This document shows, piece after piece, positions 1 to 6,972 of a DNA stretch of 15,072 nucleotides. Source of the stretch: CAYMND01 sp964465065 (GTDB taxonomy: Bacteria; Acidobacteriota; Aminicenantia; UBA2199); contig CAYXHZ010000071.1 of the NCBI GenBank assembly GCA_964465065.1, positions 1 to 15,072 of the forward strand. Reading direction: 5' to 3'. The notes below the pieces were generated by a model that had not been told where the DNA came from, made no database searches, and saw only the letters and a list, made by a program, of their open reading frames with translations. Both the position numbers and the translations under genes were made by a program. Numbering within the stretch: position 1 is the first letter of the stretch; each line of letters opens with the position of its first letter.

Positions 1-25
1 TAAATCTCGCTCCCGAGGTTGAATC

Positions 26-2293
26 ATGACCATTTTCCTGATCGGTTTGATCATACTGTGCGTGTTGACGGTGTTCAATCTTGTAGTTGGCGTCAGCAAC
101 GATGCGGTCAACTTTCTCAACTCGTCGTTTGGCGCCAGAGTCGCTTCGCGACGTTTCATCATGATCATCGCCTCGCTGGGTATCCTGATCGGAGTGACCT
201 TTTCGAGCGGCATGATGGAAGTGGCCCGCAAGGGGATATTCAACCCCGGGCTGTTCACCCTGCCCGACCTGATGATCGTCTTCATGGCCGTCATGCTGAC
301 CAACGTCTTTCTGCTCGACCTGTTCAACACCTTCGGGTTGCCGACCTCCACCACCGTTTCCATCGTCTTCGAGCTGCTCGGTGCGGCCGTGGCCGTGTCG
401 GCGATCAAGATCCTCGGTCATGGCGACGGTCTGGAACGTCTGGGCGACTACATCAATACGGCCACCGCCCTGGTCATCATCTCCGGCATCCTGCTGTCGG
501 TGGCGGTCGCGTTCGTCTTCGGTTCGCTGGTGCAGTTCATCACCCGTTTGCTTTTCACCTTCGATTTCGAAAAGCGGCTGCGGCGCTACGGTGCCGTATG
601 GGGCGGGTTGGCTCTGGTTTCCATCGTCTATTTCATCTTCATCGAGGGCGCCGAAGGCTCGTCGCTGATCGACGAACGCAGTCTGGCCTGGATCCATGGC
701 CACACCAGGTCCATCGTCCTGGCGTGTTTCCTGGTTTGTACGCTGATCCTGCAGCTGCTGACGACTTTTTTCAAGGTGAACGTCTTCAAGATCGTCATCC
801 TGGCCGGCACCTTCGCCCTGGCCCTGGCTTTCGCCGCCAACGACCTGGTCAACTTCATCGGTGTCCCCCTGGCCGGCGTCGACGCCTACCGCAGCGCCGC
901 CGCCTCAGCCGATCCCCTGGGCGGGCTGATGACGGCTCTGCAGCAGGCGGTCAGGTCCGACACCTGGGTCCTGCTGCTGGCCGGAGCGATCATGGTCCTG
1001 ACTCTGTGGTTTTCCAAAAAGGCCAAGTCGGTCATGCAGACCGAGTTGAACCTGACCCGCCAGGATGAGGGGGTGGAGCAGTTCGAGTCCTCGCCTCTGT
1101 CCCGGGTCATCGTGCGCATGGGCAGCTCCGTGGCCGATTCGGTCAACCGCATCTGCCCGGCGAAATGGCGCAAGTCCATCAATCACCGCATCGATCCCAA
1201 CCAGTTCCATGCGATCCGCGACCAGTACGAACACGAATCGACCTTCGATCTGGTGCGGGCGGCCGTCAACCTGATGGTGGCCAGCGCCGTCATCTCCTTC
1301 GGCACCTCCCTGAAACTGCCGCTGTCGACCACCTACGTCACCTTCATGGTGGCCATGGGCAGTTCGTTCTCCGACCGGGCCTGGGACCGCGACAGCGCCG
1401 TTTACCGTATCAGCGGAGTGCTGACGGTCATCGGCGGCTGGTTCTTCACCGCGTTGCTGGCCTTCACCGTTGCCGGACTTTTCGCCGTGGCCATGGTCTA
1501 CGGCAAGGTCTACGCCGCCCTGGGCCTGATGCTTCTGATCGGCCTGTTGGCCGCCCACAACGCCCGCTTGTTCCGGCGCAAGGAAAGCAAAAACAAAGAC
1601 CTGGACGTCTTCAACCTCAAGAAGATCAAGGACGCCCGTTCCGCTTCGGCCGTCACCTTCAAGCATGCCGGTATTTTTCTGGACAGGGTGGCCGAAACCG
1701 TCGAAGGGAGCTGTCGGAACCTGTTCGCTCAGAACCGGGCCGGACTGCGGGCCGTGTGGCGGCAGTCCAAGGAAATCCAGAACTGGTCCAACATCATCAT
1801 CGCCAACATCTTCAAGGTGTTGCGGCTCAAGGAACGCAGCGATCTCAAGACCACCCGCGACTACTACAACACCATCGAGACCCTGCAGCAGATCGCCGAG
1901 GCCGAACGGGATCTGGTCCTGCGCGCCTATTCACATGTCAGCAATCACCACAAGGGCCTGTTGTCGGTGCAGATCGACGAGCTGCAGGAAGTCCGGGAGA
2001 TCGTGCTGCAGGTCATCCGCCAGAGCGCCCGGGCCCTGTTGGAAGGGAAATGCGGCGATATAGAGGCCGTGCGTAGAAAGATGCACGATCTGGACTTGCT
2101 GATGCATCGTCTGGACGGCGTACAGATCGCCCGCATCCAGAACAATATCTCCAAGACCCGGCTCAGCATCCTCTTTTACGGCTTTTTGCGCGACGCCGAG
2201 AAAATGGTGGCCGCCACCCTGCATCTGCTTGACATCTTTCACGGGACCCTCGAAAATAACCTCGAAGAGGATTCGTCTCGCTCGAAAGGTTGA
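26..2293 (+). CDS. pit: PiT-family inorganic phosphate transporter with C-terminal PhoU-like domain
   Basis: This is an inner-membrane carrier of the PiT (PHO4) family, which takes up phosphate, usually as a metal-phosphate complex or with a cation. The 755-residue protein carries both inverted PiT signatures: GVSNDAVNF at about residues 22-30 and FAANDLVNF around N272-D273. It also has two LPxSTT-type motifs, near residue 110 (GLPTSTT) and near 435 (LPLSTT). Hydrophobic segments run to about residue 510, with a polar loop at about 340-400. The last 240 residues are charged and helical, resembling a PhoU-like regulatory domain. This makes it far longer than the classic 400-500-residue PiT proteins and similar to the long form I recall from Bacteroidetes. 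The ATG at 26 is preceded by GAGG at 15-18. The gene for a sigma-54 activator starts 4 bases after the stop, so the two are probably co-transcribed. The promoter lies outside the window. The PhoU assignment is by general character and is less certain than the transporter call. Confidence 0.93.
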   Translation: MTIFLIGLIILCVLTVFNLVVGVSNDAVNFLNSSFGARVASRRFIMIIASLGILIGVTFSSGMMEVARKGIFNPGLFTLPDLMIVFMAVMLTNVFLLDLFNTFGLPTSTTVSIVFELLGAAVAVSAIKILGHGDGLERLGDYINTATALVIISGILLSVAVAFVFGSLVQFITRLLFTFDFEKRLRRYGAVWGGLALVSIVYFIFIEGAEGSSLIDERSLAWIHGHTRSIVLACFLVCTLILQLLTTFFKVNVFKIVILAGTFALALAFAANDLVNFIGVPLAGVDAYRSAAASADPLGGLMTALQQAVRSDTWVLLLAGAIMVLTLWFSKKAKSVMQTELNLTRQDEGVEQFESSPLSRVIVRMGSSVADSVNRICPAKWRKSINHRIDPNQFHAIRDQYEHESTFDLVRAAVNLMVASAVISFGTSLKLPLSTTYVTFMVAMGSSFSDRAWDRDSAVYRISGVLTVIGGWFFTALLAFTVAGLFAVAMVYGKVYAALGLMLLIGLLAAHNARLFRRKESKNKDLDVFNLKKIKDARSASAVTFKHAGIFLDRVAETVEGSCRNLFAQNRAGLRAVWRQSKEIQNWSNIIIANIFKVLRLKERSDLKTTRDYYNTIETLQQIAEAERDLVLRAYSHVSNHHKGLLSVQIDELQEVREIVLQVIRQSARALLEGKCGDIEAVRRKMHDLDLLMHRLDGVQIARIQNNISKTRLSILFYGFLRDAEKMVAATLHLLDIFHGTLENNLEEDSSRSKG

Positions 2294-2297
2294 CGGC

Positions 2298-3773
2298 ATG
2301 ATCGAAATTTTCAAAGAGAAGCTGTGGAGCATCCTGCAGGGCAAGGATGTCTCGCTGGCCATGATCTACGACCAGAAGGGGCATATCCTGTGGAGCCGGG
2401 GCCGGGCCATTCAGGGCCGGACGCTGGATGACGGCCAGGGCTTTTCCCGGCGCCAGGCCCGTTACACCCTGGATCTGCACAAACGGGTCAAGGAAGAGGA
2501 TTGCCTGGTTACCGCCCACCACGGCGACCTGACGCATTCCGACATGTACCTGCCGATCCGCAGTCTGGTCATTCTGCCCCTCAACGACGATTTTTTTCTG
2601 TACCTGGACAGCGGTACCCGGGAAACGTTCAGCGAACGGGATATCACCATCTTCGAAACCATCGGCGAAATGCTGGGCCGGACCCTGCAGCAGCTGGGCA
2701 ACCAGCAGGGCACGACCCGCCTGATCCAGGGCGGATCGGCGCCGTCGGTCGAGCTGACGCGCAAGGTGGTCCGCTACGCCATCGAAGACGAGCCGGTGCT
2801 GCTGGTCGGGGAAACCGGTGTCGGCAAGAATTTCATTGCCTCGCTGATCCACGAGTACTCCGGCCGCAGCGGCGAGTTCGTCGTCGCCCACTCGCCGACC
2901 ATTCCGGAGGCTCTCTTCGAGAGCGAATTGTTCGGATACCGCCGCGGTGCCTTCACCGGTGCCGACCGGGACAAAATCGGTCTTCTGGAACGGGCCAAGG
3001 GCGGAACTCTGTTCATCGACGAGGTTTCGGAAGTGCCGATCTCCTTCCAGGCCAAACTGATCAGTTTCATCGAGACCGGCACTTACCGCCCCCTGGGCGA
3101 GACCCAGAACCGCCAGGCCTCGGTGCGGATCATCGCCGCCACCAACCGCGACCTGCTCAGCGAGATCAAGCGCGAGCGCTTCCGTTCCGACCTGTTTTTC
3201 CGACTCAACGTTCTCAGCATCCAGTTGCCGCCGCTGCGGGACCGCAAGGCCGATATCTACGCCATGGTCGACGCCTACAAGTCGCACCTGCGTGGCCGTG
3301 AAATCTCCTCTCCGGCCTGGAACCTGATGCTGACCTACGCCTGGCCGGGCAATGTCCGGGAACTGATCACCGTTCTGAAAAAATTGGGTATCGAGGGGAC
3401 CGGGAAGGTCGATCTCGACGAATTGAAGGCGGTGCTGTCCTTGACCGGCCTGGGACGAAGCGAAAATTCCGAACCGCAGGATAAAGAGCTGCAGCCGGAC
3501 CCGGTTTCCGTCGACGCCCGGATCGACAGCCTGGTCGAGTCGATCCGTCAGGGAGCCACGTTCTGGGATGCGCTGTGGCAACCGTTCATCGAGCGGGAGT
3601 ACGACCGGGCGCTGGTACGCGGGGTGATCGATCGCTATTACCGGCAGGCAGGCAGCCAATTCAAACGGGCGACTCTGGCCATGAACATTCCGGCTGCGGA
3701 ATACCGGCAGTTCATGAGCCTGATGTACAAATACCGCCTGGATCCCAGAAGTAAACCTCAGGGTGTACAGTAA
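2298..3773 (+). CDS. Sigma-54-dependent transcriptional activator with N-terminal GAF-like domain
   Basis: This is a bacterial enhancer-binding protein, an ATPase that opens sigma-54 RNA polymerase promoters. Residues 1 to about 135 form a sensory region. It ends in a GAF-like helix (FSERDITIFETIGEMLG), and there is no receiver domain or phospho-acceptor pattern. The AAA+ core holds Walker A GETGVGKN at 171-178, an intact sigma-54 contact loop GAFTGA at 217-222, Walker B GGTLFIDE at 235-242, sensor I around N283, and the usual RSDLFFRLNV and WPGNVREL blocks. The last 60 residues (about 432-485) align in pattern with a Fis-type helix-turn-helix but are divergent. I chose the ATG at 2298, preceded by AAAGG at 2285-2289 with 8-base spacing. 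An in-frame start at 2229 would overlap the transporter by 65 bases and has no better ribosome site. Its position right after the phosphate carrier suggests a shared stimulus or target, but that is inference. The regulated promoter is not visible. Confidence 0.92.
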   Translation: MIEIFKEKLWSILQGKDVSLAMIYDQKGHILWSRGRAIQGRTLDDGQGFSRRQARYTLDLHKRVKEEDCLVTAHHGDLTHSDMYLPIRSLVILPLNDDFFLYLDSGTRETFSERDITIFETIGEMLGRTLQQLGNQQGTTRLIQGGSAPSVELTRKVVRYAIEDEPVLLVGETGVGKNFIASLIHEYSGRSGEFVVAHSPTIPEALFESELFGYRRGAFTGADRDKIGLLERAKGGTLFIDEVSEVPISFQAKLISFIETGTYRPLGETQNRQASVRIIAATNRDLLSEIKRERFRSDLFFRLNVLSIQLPPLRDRKADIYAMVDAYKSHLRGREISSPAWNLMLTYAWPGNVRELITVLKKLGIEGTGKVDLDELKAVLSLTGLGRSENSEPQDKELQPDPVSVDARIDSLVESIRQGATFWDALWQPFIEREYDRALVRGVIDRYYRQAGSQFKRATLAMNIPAAEYRQFMSLMYKYRLDPRSKPQGVQ

Positions 3774-4001
3774 AATCGGGGGTTTACTCTCGGTAACACC
3801 ATGGGTTGTCGCGGGAGGCCCCCGGGCTTGTGAATTCTGGTCAGCCCTTGATATATCAGGTGTTCCCAATGTCGACTCATTGTTGGCAAGATACTTGCTC
3901 TGAAATGTCAACAAGAGGCCACGCCTCCCATACCAGATGGAAAGGGTGCCACAACATCACAACAAGCCCGCAATCAGAGATTGAAAAAAGGGGGATCAGG
4001 A

Positions 4002-4030
4002 GGAGGGGGCGAAAGCCCCCTCCCGGTTTT
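4002..4030 (+). terminator. GC-rich hairpin terminator after the transporter-activator pair
   Basis: A perfect 9-base-pair stem (4002-4010 with 4015-4023) closes a GAAA tetraloop at 4011-4014. It is followed within a few bases by a short T run (4027-4030). This fits a rho-independent terminator for + strand transcription. On the other strand, a T run matching the A run at 3984-3989 lies about 12 bases beyond the stem, so bidirectional use is possible but less good. It sits 230 bases beyond the activator stop, an unusually long distance. Confidence 0.75.
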
Positions 4031-4070
4031 ATACCTAGCCAAGTCATGATCGCTATCCGACCTTAACAGT

Positions 4071-4173
4071 TTGCAGAAAAACCCAGGCAAAATTATCTTT
4101 TCGTGAAAAGTCGGCCGTTCGAAAAACAATTGTGGCAATTATCACTTGGAAACTGCGGGCGAATGTGTTAAAT
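4071..4173 (+). promoter_or_regulatory. Candidate sigma-70 promoter region for serC
   Basis: Two partial matches lie in the AT-richer stretch upstream of serC. The first is TTGCAG (4071-4076), 17 bases, then TATCTT (4094-4099). The second is TTGGAA (4146-4151), 16 bases, then TTAAAT (4168-4173). Each has good spacing but only three or four consensus bases per hexamer. A promoter is expected here because a strong terminator lies immediately upstream and serC follows. Which match is used cannot be decided by eye. Confidence 0.35.
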
Positions 4174-4222
4174 CATTATAAAGAAATACGTCGGGCTCCT
4201 ACGGGAATCCGTCGAAAAAAAC

Positions 4223-4230
4223 AAGGAGGT
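4223..4230 (+). promoter_or_regulatory. Strong ribosome binding site of serC
   Basis: AAGGAGGT is an essentially perfect complement to the 16S rRNA 3' end, placed 8 bases before the ATG at 4239. It fixes the serC start and predicts high expression. It is the strongest such site I saw in the window. Confidence 0.85.
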
Positions 4231-4238
4231 TTCTTACC

Positions 4239-5309
4239 ATGGCTAAAAAGTATAACTTCAACGCTGGACCGGCGATCCTGCCGGAACCGGTCATGAAGAA
4301 AGCCCAGCAGGATTTTCTCGATCTGGGCGGCATCGGCATGTCGGTGATGGAAATCAGTCACCGCTCCAAGGATTTCGAGGCGGTGCTGAATGGCGCCGAG
4401 GCCAATATCCGCAGCCTGCTCGGTATTCCGGAAAATTATTACGTTCTCTTTCTCCAGGGCGGTGCCAGCCTGCAGTTCGGCATGATCCCCATGAACCTGC
4501 TGGCCGGCGGCAAGGCCGATTACGTGCATACCGGAGAATGGGCCAAGAAAGCCATCAAGGAAGCCAAACTCTTCGGTACGGTCAACATTGCCGGTTCATC
4601 GGAGGACAAGAATTTCAGCTATATTCCGACTCCGAAATGGAGCGCCGACGCCAAGTACGCCCATATCACCTCCAACGAGACCATCGGCGGTATCCAGTGG
4701 CGCGCCTATCCCGACACGGGCAAGGTGCCTCTGGTAGTCGACATGTCGTCGGATATCTTTTCCAAGCCCATCGATGTCGGCCGTTTCGGTCTGATCTATG
4801 CCGGCGCCCAGAAAAACATCGGCCCCTCCGGTGTCACCCTGGTCATCATCCGCAAGGATCTGGTGGAAAACGGGGCCAGCGGGCTGACGACCATGCTCAG
4901 CTACAAGACCCACGCCGAAAACGGCTCGATGTACAACACGCCGCCGACCTTCGGGATCTACATGATCAAACTGGTCACCGAATGGATGATCGAGCAGGGC
5001 GGTGTGGCGGCCATTTACGAGAAAAACAAGGAAAAGGCCAAACAGCTCTACGCCTGCATCGACGCGCTGGATGTTTACAAAGGCGCGGCCAACCCGGTCG
5101 ACCGTTCCATCATGAACGTCACTTTCCGGCTGCAGAGCGAAGAATTGGAGGCGCAGTTTCTCAAGGAAGCTTCGGCCGCCGGTTTCGTCGGCCTGAAAGG
5201 CCACCGCAGTGTCGGCGGATGCCGGGCTTCGATCTACAACGCCATGAACCTGGAAGGGGTCAAGGCCCTGACCGCCTTCATGGAAGCCTTCGCCAAAAAG
5301 ATCAAGTGA
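4239..5309 (+). CDS. serC: Phosphoserine aminotransferase
   Basis: SerC is a cytoplasmic PLP enzyme that converts 3-phosphohydroxypyruvate and glutamate to phosphoserine and 2-oxoglutarate in serine biosynthesis; it can also serve pyridoxine synthesis. The 356-residue length is typical. Visible family marks are the N-terminal NFNAGPAILP (about residues 5-14), MEISHRS, FLQGGAS, the PLP-lysine block AGAQKNIGP with K192, and the C-terminal GHRSVGGCRASIYNAM block containing the phosphate-binding arginine. The start is fixed by the strong ribosome site at 4223-4230. The usual pathway partners serA and serB are not in the window. Downstream lies a long hairpin and then the Bat genes on the same strand, so the transcript may read through or be trimmed there. 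Confidence 0.97.
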   Translation: MAKKYNFNAGPAILPEPVMKKAQQDFLDLGGIGMSVMEISHRSKDFEAVLNGAEANIRSLLGIPENYYVLFLQGGASLQFGMIPMNLLAGGKADYVHTGEWAKKAIKEAKLFGTVNIAGSSEDKNFSYIPTPKWSADAKYAHITSNETIGGIQWRAYPDTGKVPLVVDMSSDIFSKPIDVGRFGLIYAGAQKNIGPSGVTLVIIRKDLVENGASGLTTMLSYKTHAENGSMYNTPPTFGIYMIKLVTEWMIEQGGVAAIYEKNKEKAKQLYACIDALDVYKGAANPVDRSIMNVTFRLQSEELEAQFLKEASAAGFVGLKGHRSVGGCRASIYNAMNLEGVKALTAFMEAFAKKIK

Positions 5310-5318
5310 TTCTGTCGT

Positions 5319-5356
5319 CGACGGGGGCGTTCCCGGTTCGGGAGCGCCCCCCGTCG
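5319..5356 (+). terminator. 17-base-pair hairpin between serC and the Bat genes
   Basis: Bases 5319-5335 pair with 5339-5356 around a GTT loop. This gives 17 pairs with one G-T wobble (5330/5344) and one bulged C (5352). Outer CTGT (5312-5315) and ACAG (5358-5361) could extend it. It starts 10 bases after the serC stop and ends 25 bases before the next start codon. No T run follows, so a standard rho-independent terminator is not supported. It may instead attenuate, be a processing or stability element, or act with rho. Confidence 0.6.
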
Positions 5357-5380
5357 AACAGCCGGTGACAAAAGGATATC

Positions 5381-6397
5381 ATGGATTTTGCCAGGCCCTG
5401 GATCTTGTTTCTGTTGCTGGGTATTGTTCCGTTTCTGGTTCTGATCGTCTGGGATATTTCGCGCAGCCGCAATGGTCGGCGGCTGTTCATGGGGGATCGG
5501 GCTTACCGCATGCTCGGCTTTCGCCGCAGTCATGATGTCGAGGTGACCAAAGGGGTGCTGATGACCCTGGTGCTGGTCTTGCTGTTGCTGGCCCTGGCCG
5601 GACCGCGCTGGGGAGAAGCCTACGAGGAGAGCGATGTGCGCGGGGTGCAGCTGATGTTCGCCCTGGACACGTCCGCCTCCATGATGGCCGAGGACATCAA
5701 GCCCAACCGCCTGACCCTGGCCAAGGAGATCGTCGACAAGATCCTGTCCAGCCTGCAATCCGACATGGTCTCCCTGGTCACCTTTGCCGGGCGGGCTTAC
5801 GTGCAGTGCCCGCTGACCATGGATTATGAAGCCTTCCGGCTGATCGTCGAAACGACGGAGATCAGTCCGGCCATGGAACAGGGGACGGACCTGGGTGCCG
5901 CGCTGAACGTCGCCGCCGAGGCGCTGAGCCGGGCCCGGGAAGGCGGACGGATGCTGGTGCTGATCACCGACGGCGAGGATCATGAACTGCAGTGGGAGAA
6001 GGTTTTGGGCGAGCTAGGCAAGCAGAAGGTCACCCTGTTCGTGGTCGGAATCGGTGCCTTGGATGGCGCGCCGATCCCGCAGCGCAACGAGCGGGGCGAA
6101 GTCACCGGCTGGAAAAACGATCAGCAGGGACAGATCGTCAAGACCAGACTGGACGAGCAAACCCTGATGCGTCTGGCTCAGGAAACCCGGGGCCGCTACC
6201 TGCGCGTGGACGATGTGGCGGCGATTCCGCGGTTGATCGACAGCATCCAGGGTCTGGAACGGCGCGTTCTCGGTCAGCAGATGAACCTGCGCCGGATTCC
6301 CCGTTTCCATTATCCGCTGGCCCTGGCCGTGCTGCTCTTGATGGTCGAGATGGTGCTGACCCGGAGAAAGATTCGATGGCGAAAAGATTCCGTATAG
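5381..6397 (+). CDS. BatA/BatB-like VWA-domain membrane protein
   Basis: This is a membrane-anchored von Willebrand factor A protein of the Bat cluster, a set linked to oxygen and stress tolerance whose biochemical role is still poorly defined. Membrane segments lie at about residues 7-24 and 57-75, with a third near the C-terminus (about 308-330). The VWA domain faces away from the membrane between them. The metal-binding MIDAS motif DTSAS is at D96-S98-S100, with a later VTFAG block and an ITDGED block supplying the remaining MIDAS residues, so metal binding looks intact. The 338-residue length suits both BatA and BatB, and I cannot say which it is. Most Bat clusters I know encode two VWA proteins; here there is only one. 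AAAGGA at 5370-5375 supports the ATG at 5381. The end overlaps batC by 22 bases, indicating co-translation. Confidence 0.9.
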   Translation: MDFARPWILFLLLGIVPFLVLIVWDISRSRNGRRLFMGDRAYRMLGFRRSHDVEVTKGVLMTLVLVLLLLALAGPRWGEAYEESDVRGVQLMFALDTSASMMAEDIKPNRLTLAKEIVDKILSSLQSDMVSLVTFAGRAYVQCPLTMDYEAFRLIVETTEISPAMEQGTDLGAALNVAAEALSRAREGGRMLVLITDGEDHELQWEKVLGELGKQKVTLFVVGIGALDGAPIPQRNERGEVTGWKNDQQGQIVKTRLDEQTLMRLAQETRGRYLRVDDVAAIPRLIDSIQGLERRVLGQQMNLRRIPRFHYPLALAVLLLMVEMVLTRRKIRWRKDSV

Positions 6398-6972
6398 TTC
6401 TGCTGCTGGCCTTGCTGGCCTGCAGCGGAGGCTGGCATTGGTTCGAACCGGCGGCCAGGAAAGTCGCCAAGGGGATGGAAGCCTTTGCCAGGAACCAGTA
6501 TGACCAGGCCCTCGACGCTTTCGTGTCGGCCAAGGGTAACGCCCCGCAATCCGGACTGTTGAGGTACAATACCGCTGCGGCCCTTCTGCGCATGGACAAA
6601 AACAAAGAAGCCCTGCAGGAACTGGAGCAGATCAAGGGGGAAGACGAGCTGGGAGCTGCCGCCGGACTTCATTACAACAAAGGCAACGCCCATTTCAACC
6701 TGCAGGAGTACACGCAGGCCCTGGAAGAGTATAAAAAAAGCATGCGTGCCGATCCGCTGGACCTGCAGGCCAAACGAAATTTCGAGTTGACATTGAAAAA
6801 GATCAAGGAACAGCAGAATCAGCAGAATTCACGGAATCAGGAGCAGCAGAACGAGCCGCAACAGGATCCCAACAAGGATACGATGGATTACCTGAATCAG
6901 AAGGAGCGCGAGCAGCAGAAGAAGCAGCGTAACCAGCAGGCCGTCATGCTCGGCCGGGAGAAGGATTGGTGA
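6376..6972 (+). CDS. batC: BatC-like TPR protein, probable lipoprotein
   Basis: This 198-residue protein has a basic hydrophobic N-terminus with a lipobox-like LLAC ending at C16, which suggests secretion and lipidation. TPR-like helical pairs follow at about residues 37-70, 71-90 and 95-130. The tail (about 143-185) is a glutamine- and charge-rich low-complexity stretch. It ends in REKDW, matching the tryptophan-ending C-terminus I associate with BatC proteins. TPRs bind partner proteins, presumably the VWA or BatD subunits. I chose the ATG at 6376, preceded by GGAGAAAG at 6363-6370, because it gives the signal sequence. Longer upstream reading in this frame merely shadows the VWA gene. It overlaps the VWA gene by 22 bases, and its stop overlaps the batD start. 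The lipobox is imperfect (Leu at -2), so a plain signal anchor is possible. Confidence 0.85.
   Translation: MAKRFRIVLLLALLACSGGWHWFEPAARKVAKGMEAFARNQYDQALDAFVSAKGNAPQSGLLRYNTAAALLRMDKNKEALQELEQIKGEDELGAAAGLHYNKGNAHFNLQEYTQALEEYKKSMRADPLDLQAKRNFELTLKKIKEQQNQQNSRNQEQQNEPQQDPNKDTMDYLNQKEREQQKKQRNQQAVMLGREKDW

Larger units (their letters stand above)
3774..4238. other. 465-base non-coding gap
   Basis: There is no convincing gene between the activator and serC. The only open frame (about 3806-4066 on +) starts with TTG, lacks a ribosome site, resembles no protein I know and reads straight through the terminator hairpin. Base composition drops noticeably compared with the flanking genes, especially after 4060. 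The gap holds a strong hairpin terminator at 4002-4030 and weak promoter matches at 4071-4173, then the serC ribosome binding site. I recognised no riboswitch or known small RNA in the 230 bases before the terminator, although that stretch could encode a small transcript ending there. Confidence 0.6.

Noticed and set aside
2163..3914. 583-codon open frame on the - strand
   Set aside because: It lies opposite the activator gene, whose ATPase motifs are unmistakable. The long antisense frame is a GC-rich codon-position artefact.
3806..4066. 86-codon open frame on + in the gap after the sigma-54 activator
   Set aside because: It begins with TTG, has no ribosome site, resembles no family and reads through the terminator hairpin, so it is most likely not translated.
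4132..4160. Sigma-54-like TGGCA and GG/GC pairs upstream of serC
   Set aside because: The GG and GC dinucleotides are 9 bases apart or lack the GC, instead of the strict 10-base spacing.
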